From: a virus
Reading direction: 5' to 3' (one strand)
DNA: 64,000 nucleotides
Virus record (IMG/VR): IMGVR_UViG_3300042298_003235
Location: 34,484 to 98,483 of that record
Every line of letters begins with the position of its first letter. Position 1 is the first letter of the stretch. Of the stretch, positions 56,004-64,000 are shown piece by piece. The notes beneath the pieces are model-generated. The model saw nothing but the letters and a program-made list of their open reading frames with translations. It was not told the DNA's origin and searched no databases. A program made the position numbers and the translations under genes.

Positions 56004-58539
56004 ATGTCGGACAACCCATACATGCCAACTACAAACTCTGATGGTCCAAACTTTTCGATGACCCTTGGAGACAATGATTCTACTTTAGCTTTTACGCAAA
56101 AATTTGCTGAGCAAACTTACCCAGAGGGAAAGATGTTGATAAAAGACACTACTTTTTCTCAACAAGGTTGGGAAGATAGAACCTTAATTTCCCACAACGT
56201 AGAAAGTATTATGTCTGGTAACGCACTTTCAAGAAACCCAGCAATGCCCATGACTGCCTACAACAGGCTAACAAATTCTTCTTTGGACGGTATATTAACC
56301 TATGGTGCCGATTATGCTCAGGCTGAAATACCAAAGGACGGAAATGGAAAACCTACGTCACCAGAATTTACCTACCCTGATACTACTGCAAACTCTATGG
56401 GTCCAGCAAACACACAAAGATTTTTAACTGGTACTCAAGCTTTTGAAAAAGCAATATCTAACTCTGTCTTAGGGTCTGGGTTTGCCCCTGGAAATTTTCA
56501 GGCAAAAGCTACTGCTTACCTAGCAGGCATGACCCCAAACAGCCCAAACTCAGCACCTTCGCCTGGCGATCTTGACGGGCAAGAGTATATCGTTTCCGAC
56601 GATGCTTTGTCTTTAGGACCAAACAAGAATAATTTACCTGCTGCTTTAGTTTCTTCCCTCACCCAAGAAGAAATAGCTATTTACGAAAAAAAGATATCAA
56701 TGCTGAGTGGCAGTGGTAATTTCCAAGGGAGTGTTGGCAAGTTCTACATTAACGCGCTACCGGAGGATGAAGCAAAGCTTAAAACAATAAAAGAAAATGG
56801 ATATAAAGTAGACGCTTCCGGTAATTTAGCTGGAGGCTCCTCAAGAACCCTACCAGTTGATGGGTTCTTAGACTTACCTGATGATAATAAATCAGTTTTC
56901 TATCCTTCTCTAACGCTGCTTTCTTTCTTACAAGAAATGACAGAAGGGGACGGCGGCGTTTATATAGGCGGCGGGTTTGGTTTCGAAAGAGGGCTGAATC
57001 TGATTAGCGAGAAAGCTATTCAAACAGTTGGAAAAGAATCCATAAGCGATCATGCTCTTGGCAGGGGTTTTGACATTATGGATTTTGGTGAATCAAAAAC
57101 AACAAAAGAATCACTATTATCAGCATTTCAAAAAGGACCAGATAAATATATGGCACTTTTTGAAAAATTTGTACAAAAATTAGGGACACTGCCTAAATAC
57201 CTGCAGCCTGATTCGGTGGTAATTTCAGGTAGCGTATTAAAAGTTTACCCTAATGGGGACGTCGATCAAGATAGAGGACCACTGTTAAGTTTTATTCAGT
57301 CGACGGCTTGGCGGAAAAGGTGTTGGAGATCATGTTAACTTTGGTGGTGACTATGGTGGCGGACATGATAACCATATACACGTATCTTTTGGTTGGACAA
57401 GAGCAGGAACCCCTGCTAATTTTATTGGATTAAACAGTGGTTCTTCTGACTCTCCTTTAACTGTTTCTCCAATAGCTGGAACTCAGGCAGGATATTTCTT
57501 AGACCAAACAAAGCTAACTGCAGCAATCCTAAAAGGAAATACAAACTACTCTGGAAAAAATCAAACTCTGTTAACACCAGAAGAATTAGCTTTGATGATG
57601 GCAAGCACTGGGCTTTTCAATATGGAAGAGATAGCAACATTCGTTGGTATAGCAGAACGAGAATCTAATTGTAGGCCGTATGCTTTTAATGAAGCTGAGG
57701 CTATAGGAATGTGGCAAATGATAATTAAATCAGGCAACTGGATAAGTACACCTCTTCCAATAGTATTTGGTGAATCACCTGCCAAAGTTGGTAAAACAAT
57801 GCTTGGATGGAGAATTCGCAACAAAAATTCAACAAAACAACCTTCATCAAAAGAAATGAAAGCTGATGGTTGGAGCGGTTTATCAGTTGATGAAGTTTAT
57901 TGGTATCCATTTAACCAAATAGCTATATTAGCATGGCAAGTTGAAAAATATATTGGACAAGAAGGCTATAGAGATGGGGGCAAAAGATCATCATCTCTAT
58001 CTAGGATCTGGGGTAATTGGGGAGATGGTCCTTGGGGTAGGTCTCATGGCGGAATGGATAGTGCAGACAACTTTCCGTACGGTGCTCTTACTGGAGTAAA
58101 GCCTTCTACTGTAAAAAAGGCTTATGAAGCATTGGGTGGTAAATGGATAGTTTATCAGGCATGGGCGCTGACTGCATTGGTCGACGGCTATGACAAATTT
58201 AAAAGCCCAAGGTCTAATGCAGAAGTAGCAAAACTAAGAGATGGTACTAAATATAAAGCAGCTACATATAGAAACTATTGGGATGTATATATTTGGGTGA
58301 ATTTCGAACAATACAAAGATACTTATTTTAAAGACAATGTTATATCTACAGCAGCAGCGGGTGGAGTAAAGATGAGATACGATAGGTGGGGGTCAGATGA
58401 GTTTTGCTATCCATTGGGAAAGGCAGAAGAAAGAGAACTCTATGCATCCGAAGCTACAGTCCCTGGATGGATCGATCCAGCACCAGCAGCTAAAGCTATA
58501 AGAAACAGAACAGACGCATCAGGAAGGTCAGGCTTATAA
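56004..58539 (+). CDS. Tail lysin: M15-type peptidase plus lysozyme-like domain; needs +1 shift at CGGA
   Basis: ATG 56004 follows the previous stop directly. CGG at 57312 interrupts the frame; reading CGGA (57312-57315) as one residue gives 844 residues. Before the site lies SDHALGRGFDIMDFG, with zinc ligands His350 and Asp357. After it lies GGGHDNHIHVSFG, with His454, His457 and His459. Together these are the M15 metallopeptidase ligand set (HxxxxxxD plus HxH), so only the shifted protein has a complete site. Then comes a lysozyme/transglycosylase-like domain: FVGIAERESNCRPYAFN (Glu551 or Glu553) and GMWQ (568-571). It probably cuts peptidoglycan during DNA entry. It overlaps the next gene by one base. 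Confidence 0.85.
57312..57315 (+). other. CGGA +1 recoding site (tail lysin)
   Basis: Context GCT TGG CGGA AAA GGT. The unshifted frame ends at TAA about eight codons later. The site lies inside the peptidase domain, between two groups of zinc ligands. Confidence 0.9.
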
Positions 58540-58904
58540 TGGCTAAAGTATACCCTAAATTTGATCAAAAAATATCAGACATGATAAGTACTGCAGAAAT
58601 GCAGAGACAAAAAACAAGGTTTGGCGTAGTAGCTTCTTACGACAAGAACACAAATACTGCTAAGGTCATGCTAGAAAATAGATACTCTGACCAAATGACC
58701 GATGTTCTTACTAACGTATCTTGCCCAATGGTTCAAGGACTGCAATCGGTTGCTCCCGAAATAGGAGCACGCTGCTTGGTTGGGTTCAGGGACACTAGCG
58801 AAAGGATGCCTTACATATTATCCTTCTATGCAACACCCCATGATATGAGTCCATTGATGTATAATAATATATCAGACATGGGAATACCAAGGTATTTAAT
58901 TTAA
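58539..58904 (+). CDS. Baseplate spike/OB-fold protein (inferred)
   Basis: 121 residues starting on the last base of the lysin stop. The pattern RFGVVASYDKNTNTAKVML, then VSCPMVQGLQSVAPEIGARCLVGFRD, is the OB-fold of gpV/gp5-type spike proteins, where a small barrel begins the membrane-piercing spike. Length fits the N-terminal domain alone; the C-terminal spike part may be the next gene. It overlaps and abuts its neighbours, so it is co-translated. Confidence 0.65.
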   Translation: MAKVYPKFDQKISDMISTAEMQRQKTRFGVVASYDKNTNTAKVMLENRYSDQMTDVLTNVSCPMVQGLQSVAPEIGARCLVGFRDTSERMPYILSFYATPHDMSPLMYNNISDMGIPRYLI

Positions 58905-58905
58905 T

Positions 58906-59577
58906 ATGGATCCGTTTAATCAACCTGTAACAAAACCTATAAATGGCGAGCAAGCTGGAATCAACATATCCACTGTTCAAGATCAGTTTATCTTTAAGAA
59001 AAGAAATGAATTTTCTCGAAGAGAGGTTGGATTAAACCACCCAGATATATCCTCTTATTTAAAGTTAGCTGACAATGGTGACATTGAGATTATGGCATCC
59101 CCGGGTGTTGGTATAGTTATAAGTGCGATTACCCGATCAATCAGTATCTTTGCAGATACTTTAAAAATATACACGACAGAAGATGACGGCATACGATGGA
59201 ATAAGTATTCCTTTAACTACGCAGGGTCAAATTTTACTGAGCCATTTTTGGTTCCTTTAAGAAACTTTCAAAAAAGCCCAGCGTATCATACCTATGAAAC
59301 AAGCATCAATAATATTAATTTATTAAAAAATACAAGACAAGAAGAAAGCGTTACTATTAGAAGCAGCATTGATTATGGTGCGCCTTCTGCAGTTAAAGAA
59401 GCTACTTTAAGTAAGCAAAAACATATAGAAGACTTTTTAAGTGAAGATGAAATAAAACTTCTTCAAGAAGAAGCAAAAACTTCTTCGGACACAAAGATCC
59501 AATACATGAAAAAGCTTATGTTTCAGGGTTACACTTTTAACCAAGCAAAGACTAAGACAAATAGAGATTTGGATTGA
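58906..59577 (+). CDS. Baseplate spike-associated protein (inferred)
   Basis: 223 residues, one base after the previous stop. The segment SSYLKLADNGDIEIMASPGVGIVISAITRSISIFADTLKIYTTEDDGIRWN has the short repeating strands of a beta-helical spike. The C-terminal half is helical and charged. With the OB-fold protein just upstream it could form a two-part central spike. No known family was recognised with certainty. Confidence 0.55.
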   Translation: MDPFNQPVTKPINGEQAGINISTVQDQFIFKKRNEFSRREVGLNHPDISSYLKLADNGDIEIMASPGVGIVISAITRSISIFADTLKIYTTEDDGIRWNKYSFNYAGSNFTEPFLVPLRNFQKSPAYHTYETSINNINLLKNTRQEESVTIRSSIDYGAPSAVKEATLSKQKHIEDFLSEDEIKLLQEEAKTSSDTKIQYMKKLMFQGYTFNQAKTKTNRDLD

Positions 59578-59581
59578 TACG

Positions 59582-59956
59582 ATGCCTGACTTACATTTTA
59601 GCTTTGATGGAGACATGAAGCTCAGCTCTAACAAAGACCTTACATTAACTCAGTCTGTGGCACAAAACGATCTTCAACAAATCTATATTAGATTAATGAC
59701 TGAGCCTGGTGATTTTTATATCTACCCTAAATTAGGCACAGCACTTTCTGCCCTTTACGGAATGCCACAAGACCCGGCAACAGCAGATTACGGCAAGAGC
59801 TTAATAAGGGCAGCCCTAGATAGAGAGGGAGTTTTTGCAGGAAAAAACATAGTCATCTCAGCAGTCCCTACGTCTCCTGATTCTATAAGATTTGACATAA
59901 AGTTAATAACCGGTTATGGTGAACCGATAGTTCTTTCAATAAATCAAAACATATAA
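59582..59956 (+). CDS. gp25-like baseplate wedge protein
   Basis: 124 residues. The blocks DLTLTQSVAQNDLQQIYIRLMTEPGDFYIYPKLGTALSALYGMP and SLIRAALDREGVF...ISAVPTSPDSIRFDIKLI match the gp25/DUF2634 wedge family, with the EPG-x-x-x-x-P-x-x-G core. The protein helps start sheath assembly on the baseplate in related phages. Order with the J-like gene right after it is standard. Confidence 0.8.
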   Translation: MPDLHFSFDGDMKLSSNKDLTLTQSVAQNDLQQIYIRLMTEPGDFYIYPKLGTALSALYGMPQDPATADYGKSLIRAALDREGVFAGKNIVISAVPTSPDSIRFDIKLITGYGEPIVLSINQNI

Positions 59957-59965
59957 GGAAAACAA

Positions 59966-61135
59966 ATGGCCGTCATTTATACAAAAAACAGATCAGAGAT
60001 ACTATCCCAAATGGTTAACTCTCTTGAGAAGAACGCAGGCATCACGTCTACAAGCCCTGGATCAATCGCCAGGGCCTTTGCTGAGGCCGTAGCAGACCAA
60101 ATCGGAGATCTCTACAGTGTACTAAAATATAACATTGATCAGACCATGATAAACACCGCTTCAGGCAGAAACTTAGACCTAATAGGTGAGTTGTACTCGG
60201 TCCCAAGAAAGCAGATAACAGACACTATAGCTTCTGATAGAAACCTAGCAAACGTAGTTTTTTCTATAGCAAAAGTTTACAGCAAAGACCTGATTATATC
60301 TAAGGGAACTACAGTCTATAACGATATATCAAATAGTTCCTCTTTCCAGTTTAGGTATTTATTGTCAGGAGATGTCACCATCCCAGCTGGTTCTAGAAAA
60401 GCTTTTGGCCAAATCTTACCGTCTTCAGGTAACCAAGCACACACAGCTGCTGCTGGCACTTTAACCCGACATGATTTTATAGCACCCCCTGGAGTTATAC
60501 TATCTGTACAAAATGTTAAAGACGTCTATTCTGAGGTCAACACAGAAAACGATGAGGCTTATAGACGAAGAATAATAAGGTCAGTTAAGTTATATTCTAC
60601 CGGAACAGCAGAATCAATTAGGTTGGCAGCCCTATCAATAAAGGGTGTTAGAGATGTTAAAATTAGAGAGGGCTCTTTTGGTATGGGGTCATGCGACGTC
60701 ATCGTTGTTCCAGAAGGCCCAATGCTTGCTGGAACCCTTGACTCAGTAGTATACAGAGAGCTGTTAGCTTATAAGCCTGTTGGCATTAAACTAAATGTAA
60801 GAGTTGCGGAGAGGGTCCCAGTATCTGTATCAGCTAACATAATACTACCTATAGGGAATAGTTCGGTTTCGGCAGTGAGCATAGCAAACCAGGCTGCGTA
60901 CTTTGTAAAAAGATACTTAAACTCTCTTACGGTAGGAGATTCAGTCGATGCATCAGTCATACAGTCTCAAATACTTTCTTCTTCTGATTTAATTGGAGAA
61001 GTTATAATTAACCTAATGACTGTTAATGGAGTAGAAATACCAAAAAATAATTACCAACTACAAAGCGAAAGATCATACCTTGTAGCAGGTGCTGTGGAGA
61101 TATATCCTGCTATAATAGGGTCAACACAATACTAA
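59966..61135 (+). CDS. Baseplate J/gp6-like wedge protein
   Basis: 389 residues; AAGGAAA lies before ATG 59966. Hallmarks of the baseplate J family are SPGSIARAFAEAVADQIGDLYSVL, SGRNLDLIGELYSVPR, the central NDEAYRRRIIRSVKLYSTGTAESIRLAALSIKGVRDVKIRE, and KPVGIKLNVRVAERVPVSVSANIILP. It forms the wedge ring of contractile-tail baseplates. Position after the gp25-like gene supports the call. Confidence 0.9.
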   Translation: MAVIYTKNRSEILSQMVNSLEKNAGITSTSPGSIARAFAEAVADQIGDLYSVLKYNIDQTMINTASGRNLDLIGELYSVPRKQITDTIASDRNLANVVFSIAKVYSKDLIISKGTTVYNDISNSSSFQFRYLLSGDVTIPAGSRKAFGQILPSSGNQAHTAAAGTLTRHDFIAPPGVILSVQNVKDVYSEVNTENDEAYRRRIIRSVKLYSTGTAESIRLAALSIKGVRDVKIREGSFGMGSCDVIVVPEGPMLAGTLDSVVYRELLAYKPVGIKLNVRVAERVPVSVSANIILPIGNSSVSAVSIANQAAYFVKRYLNSLTVGDSVDASVIQSQILSSSDLIGEVIINLMTVNGVEIPKNNYQLQSERSYLVAGAVEIYPAIIGSTQY

Positions 61136-61151
61136 AAAAGTAGGTTCATGA

Positions 61152-62420
61152 ATGTCTGTTGACAATTACTATGTAGTAAAAACCACGTCTATAGTCAAGG
61201 CTAGTAATATGGCTAAGGCACGACTCCTTGCATCTGGACAAAAAGCAGATGGCGAAATTCTAAATGAAAAATACGAAGTTGAGCATAAAGAAGAGTTCGA
61301 CATCAGTAATTTAGTTTCTAAAGCTGACAGTAAGTATCTGCAGTCAAGCCACAATGATAGCACAGATGAAGACGAAGAAGACGAAGACGTTAGCAGCCAT
61401 TCCTCATTTTTAACTATAAACGAAGATACCGTAAACTACCTTAGAGCTGAAAATAAGCGCCTACTTAGACTAGCAGAAAAAAACAAGAACGCTAAAGGCG
61501 AAGCAGTAGAGTCAGTATATCAAGCAGCGCTCGATGCTTTTTCTGAGTTCACGATGCCAGTGACCAAAAAGCCAGTAATTAAACAAGTACCAGGTGTACC
61601 AGAAACTGCAGTAGCAGTTTTTGCAGACTGGCAATTAGGAAAGGTCACACCAGATTACAACTCTAACGTAGCAGCAGACCGCATAGAATTGTATACAGAA
61701 AAGTTGATAGAAATTACAGAGATACAAAGAAAGCACCACCCGGTTAACAATCTTCATGTGTGGTTGCTTGGTGATATAGTCGAAGGTGAAGAAATATTTC
61801 CTGGACAAGCCCACTTGATCGACTCTGGCCTTTACCGTCAAGTTGGTATCAATGGACCAGAGATACTTGTAAAGTTCTTGAAGACAGCATTAGAGAACTT
61901 TGAACATATACATGTTACTGGCGTTATAGGAAACCATGGAGCAATAGGTGGACGAGCAAGAAAGCAACATGACCCAGAGTCTAACATGGACAGATTGCTG
62001 TATCAGATAGTACGATTAATCTTCGCCGATGAGCCAAGAATAACTTTTAATATTCCAGACGGCAAAGGTGAAAGACATTGGTATGCAGTCGACTCTATAG
62101 GTAACCATAGCAGCTTGCTTATCCATGGAGATCAATTACCTTCACCTAACGCTTTTCATGGCTACTATAAAAAGATAATGGGCTGGAAAGACGGAGCAAT
62201 TCCAGAACATTTTGATGACGTTTTTATGGGCCATTACCATCAGTCATTTAAAATGACTATAGGGAGTGCTACTCTAAGAATCTCTGGTTCACCAGAAAGC
62301 TATAATACATACGCACAAGAGTTTTTCTCCTCAATGAGCAGACCTTCTCAGCAGCTAATGTACATCCATCCAGAAAATGGAATCACTTGCGAGTACACTA
62401 TTTGGTTAGACGCAGTATAA
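61152..62420 (+). CDS. Calcineurin-like metallophosphoesterase
   Basis: 422 residues. The first 130 residues include an acidic linker (DSTDEDEEDEDVSS) and a helix. Then come the five metallophosphatase motifs: AVFADWQLG (Asp158, with Gln in place of the second-position His), LLGDIVEGE, VIGNHGA, LLIHGDQL and FMGHYHQS. All other metal ligands are visible. The family includes DNA nucleases and phosphodiesterases. Its place inside a baseplate operon is unusual, so it may be a virion-associated nuclease or a passenger gene. GC and codon use look like its neighbours. Confidence 0.8.
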   Translation: MSVDNYYVVKTTSIVKASNMAKARLLASGQKADGEILNEKYEVEHKEEFDISNLVSKADSKYLQSSHNDSTDEDEEDEDVSSHSSFLTINEDTVNYLRAENKRLLRLAEKNKNAKGEAVESVYQAALDAFSEFTMPVTKKPVIKQVPGVPETAVAVFADWQLGKVTPDYNSNVAADRIELYTEKLIEITEIQRKHHPVNNLHVWLLGDIVEGEEIFPGQAHLIDSGLYRQVGINGPEILVKFLKTALENFEHIHVTGVIGNHGAIGGRARKQHDPESNMDRLLYQIVRLIFADEPRITFNIPDGKGERHWYAVDSIGNHSSLLIHGDQLPSPNAFHGYYKKIMGWKDGAIPEHFDDVFMGHYHQSFKMTIGSATLRISGSPESYNTYAQEFFSSMSRPSQQLMYIHPENGITCEYTIWLDAV

Positions 62421-62431
62421 TAGGGGACTAA

Positions 62432-64000
62432 ATGAAAAGTTATGTATTAACATTATCTAACATACACTTTAACAAGCAAGGTAAAGTGTGGACGTCTGAC
62501 CCAATAGACCTGTACGATAATTCAAGTTATACAAACTATTCAACCATGAGGTCTAAGTATGGCCATAATTACTTAGGCGATTCTACCTTCATAGGTAACG
62601 AGATAATCCAAGGGGCAACTCCTACCTTAGCAGACTCCGTGTTATCCACGGAATTTGGCGAAGTAATAACAGATCAAGACTTCTATCTTAACTACGTTTA
62701 CCCAACTGGTACACAACAAGGTTCTTTTTTAATCTATGATTTGGTAGAAGAAAATGGATATTTTGTTCTTACGCCGACAAATAAAACAACTCCCCTTGAA
62801 AGGTTTGTTGATACAACATCTAGAGTGGACTTAGTGGCTTACAAAGGCGCATTTGTAAACGCACCGTCTAGTATCCCAATAGAATATACATTACAAGTTT
62901 ACGAGTCAGACGATGTACTGGAATCTGCAACTCCTTTCTGGATGCCAAATGATGTGTCAACTCAGACTGAATTTTTGTTTATACAAAGATCAAAGAGGTT
63001 TATAAAGATCCAAGTGGAGTTCCTTACAGAGCTACCCGATGCCGTGTTTGATACAGGTAACTATCTAGTATCAAGCCAGGGCATTGATGAAAATGGTTTC
63101 TTAATATACGATACGCCATTATCTTTAAACGACCAAATGATTGGGTCTTTAACGCCTCAGGAAATAGGCAATATTGATTTTCTTCTTTTGGTTGAAGTGC
63201 AAATTTCCGAACCTAATCCTCCAAACATAACTGAGTCCACTAGGGATATCCTCAAGAAGTTCCCATCGTGGACGAAGCTTTTTGAAGACTCTTTACCAGA
63301 TGCAACCCCAACTTTTGCTGTACCTGAAAGTTTTGGTGGAAAATTTATTAATGCCCTTATTGGGGATAGTTTAGATTCAGTAGAGTCTTTGATAGATTAT
63401 TTTAGCTTAGCTAAATCAGTGACAGGTGCCGACGTAGAACAGCTGACTTGGATTTACTCTGTTAGCAATTGCCCTAGTCTAATAACTAGCGTAAAAGGCG
63501 ATAATATTAGACTAACCCCTATATCAACGTACGCTGACTTTATAACTCATAGAGTAGAAGATTACGTTTATTACCATGAGCCAAATGACAGAGTTGTTTT
63601 GACTCTAAGGCCATTTAACCAGATTAAAATAAACGAGTTAGTCAAGACACAAACAGAAGTTTTAGTTTTCAATATGTTTGACGAATTTGGTTCTAGAGTA
63701 GGTCTTCCTAGACTAAAGATGGAAGGCAATGAAAATTACAAAACTAGAATTCTAGACGTATACAAAAACCTTCCAGGGCCAGACATAGATTCCTTTAAGA
63801 AAACAATTAGAAGAGAGCTAGATCTTTGGAGAGCCACTGGGGCAACTCCAAGCTCAGATAGCGTAGGAGCTACTCCTATAGTTTTGGAGATGGAAAACCT
63901 AGAAGAATTAAATAAATACTTTGAAGATAATAATAATCCAACTAAAGCTTTTATAGATTTTGTAGAAAAAATTAATATAGAGTATCCAACAAACTGGGGA
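62432..64000 (+). CDS. Baseplate-region structural protein, 3' end outside window
   Basis: Starts at ATG 62432 with GGGGA upstream and stays open for 523 codons to the end of the window. It begins with about 240 beta-rich residues (SYVLTLSNIHFNKQGKVWTSDPIDLYDNSSYTNYS). A block follows, ILKKFPSWTKLFEDSLPDATP...GGKFINALIGDSLDSVESLIDYFS, which recalls the N-terminus of tail protein I-type wedge proteins with an aromatic-x-x-L-x-x-S/D pattern. The last part is helical. Placement after the J-like gene supports a wedge or fibre-attachment role. Confidence 0.6.
   Translation, partial: MKSYVLTLSNIHFNKQGKVWTSDPIDLYDNSSYTNYSTMRSKYGHNYLGDSTFIGNEIIQGATPTLADSVLSTEFGEVITDQDFYLNYVYPTGTQQGSFLIYDLVEENGYFVLTPTNKTTPLERFVDTTSRVDLVAYKGAFVNAPSSIPIEYTLQVYESDDVLESATPFWMPNDVSTQTEFLFIQRSKRFIKIQVEFLTELPDAVFDTGNYLVSSQGIDENGFLIYDTPLSLNDQMIGSLTPQEIGNIDFLLLVEVQISEPNPPNITESTRDILKKFPSWTKLFEDSLPDATPTFAVPESFGGKFINALIGDSLDSVESLIDYFSLAKSVTGADVEQLTWIYSVSNCPSLITSVKGDNIRLTPISTYADFITHRVEDYVYYHEPNDRVVLTLRPFNQIKINELVKTQTEVLVFNMFDEFGSRVGLPRLKMEGNENYKTRILDVYKNLPGPDIDSFKKTIRRELDLWRATGATPSSDSVGATPIVLEMENLEELNKYFEDNNNPTKAFIDFVEKINIEYPTNWG

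Noticed and set aside
1508-57315. Sequencing or assembly error as the cause of the six frame breaks
   Set aside because: CGGA and CGGG strings occur many times out of frame without any break, two diverged copies share a site, and every break is on an in-frame CGG. A random or motif-driven error would not follow the reading frame.
56004-57338. Independent short gene ending at 57338 followed by a second gene from 57592
   Set aside because: The zinc ligands of one peptidase domain would be divided and the sequence 57316-57591, which is open and conserved-looking, would be left untranslated.

Overview
The window is a gene-dense, AT-rich piece of the virion-structure region of a large tailed bacteriophage with a contractile tail. 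A tail sheath, tail tube, baseplate wedge (J/gp6-like), gp25-like protein, tail chaperones and several fibres are recognisable. Almost every gene is on the + strand, with overlapping or closely spaced starts and no gap longer than about 100 bases. No tRNA, integrase, CRISPR array or insertion sequence was found. The host cannot be read directly. A PASTA-like domain, a wax-ester-synthase-like acyltransferase and an M15 peptidase joined to a lysozyme-like domain hint at a Gram-positive, perhaps actinobacterial, host (low confidence).

Layout. 1-9 kb: tail fibres in two duplicated modules, each a fibre followed by a PASTA-like protein ending in a (Y/F)FPP repeat. Between them lie a third fibre, an acyltransferase and a glycosyltransferase. 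9-22 kb: an accessory block with ten Fe(II)/2-oxoglutarate oxygenases, a DUF6065-like protein, small unknown proteins, an acetyltransferase-like protein, a glutathione-peroxidase fold lacking its usual cysteine and a sulfotransferase-like protein. 22-31.5 kb: neck, sheath, tube and chaperone genes, with one sheath-like and two tube-like paralogues. 31.5-56 kb: three giant proteins (about 2240, 1775 and 3985 residues) and one small protein. 56-64 kb: a peptidase/lysozyme protein, spike and baseplate genes, a metallophosphatase and a gene running off the right end.

Main discovery. Six genes are interrupted by an apparent +1 frameshift, and each shift sits exactly on an in-frame CGG codon (positions 1508, 2022, 8616, 17538, 41043, 57312). 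By eye, CGG occurs in frame nowhere else in any gene of the window, although the trinucleotide appears more than a hundred times out of frame. In every case the four bases are CGGA or CGGG, so the resumed frame begins at a glycine codon GGR. In the best-aligned case the four bases replace an invariant glycine. The phage therefore appears to treat CGG as an unassigned triplet, with CGGR read as a four-base codon, probably glycine. Two diverged paralogues keep the site while differing mostly at third positions of the shifted frame, and in a third gene the shift joins the two halves of a zinc-peptidase active site. These facts argue against sequencing error or gene decay.

How the genes may work together (inference): the oxygenases, glycosyltransferase, sulfotransferase-like and acyltransferase-like proteins beside the fibres could decorate virion fibres or the host surface. 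The proline-rich repeats are obvious candidate substrates for the prolyl-hydroxylase-like oxygenases. Several structural genes cannot be made without CGGR decoding, so that decoding could act as a gate on late gene expression.
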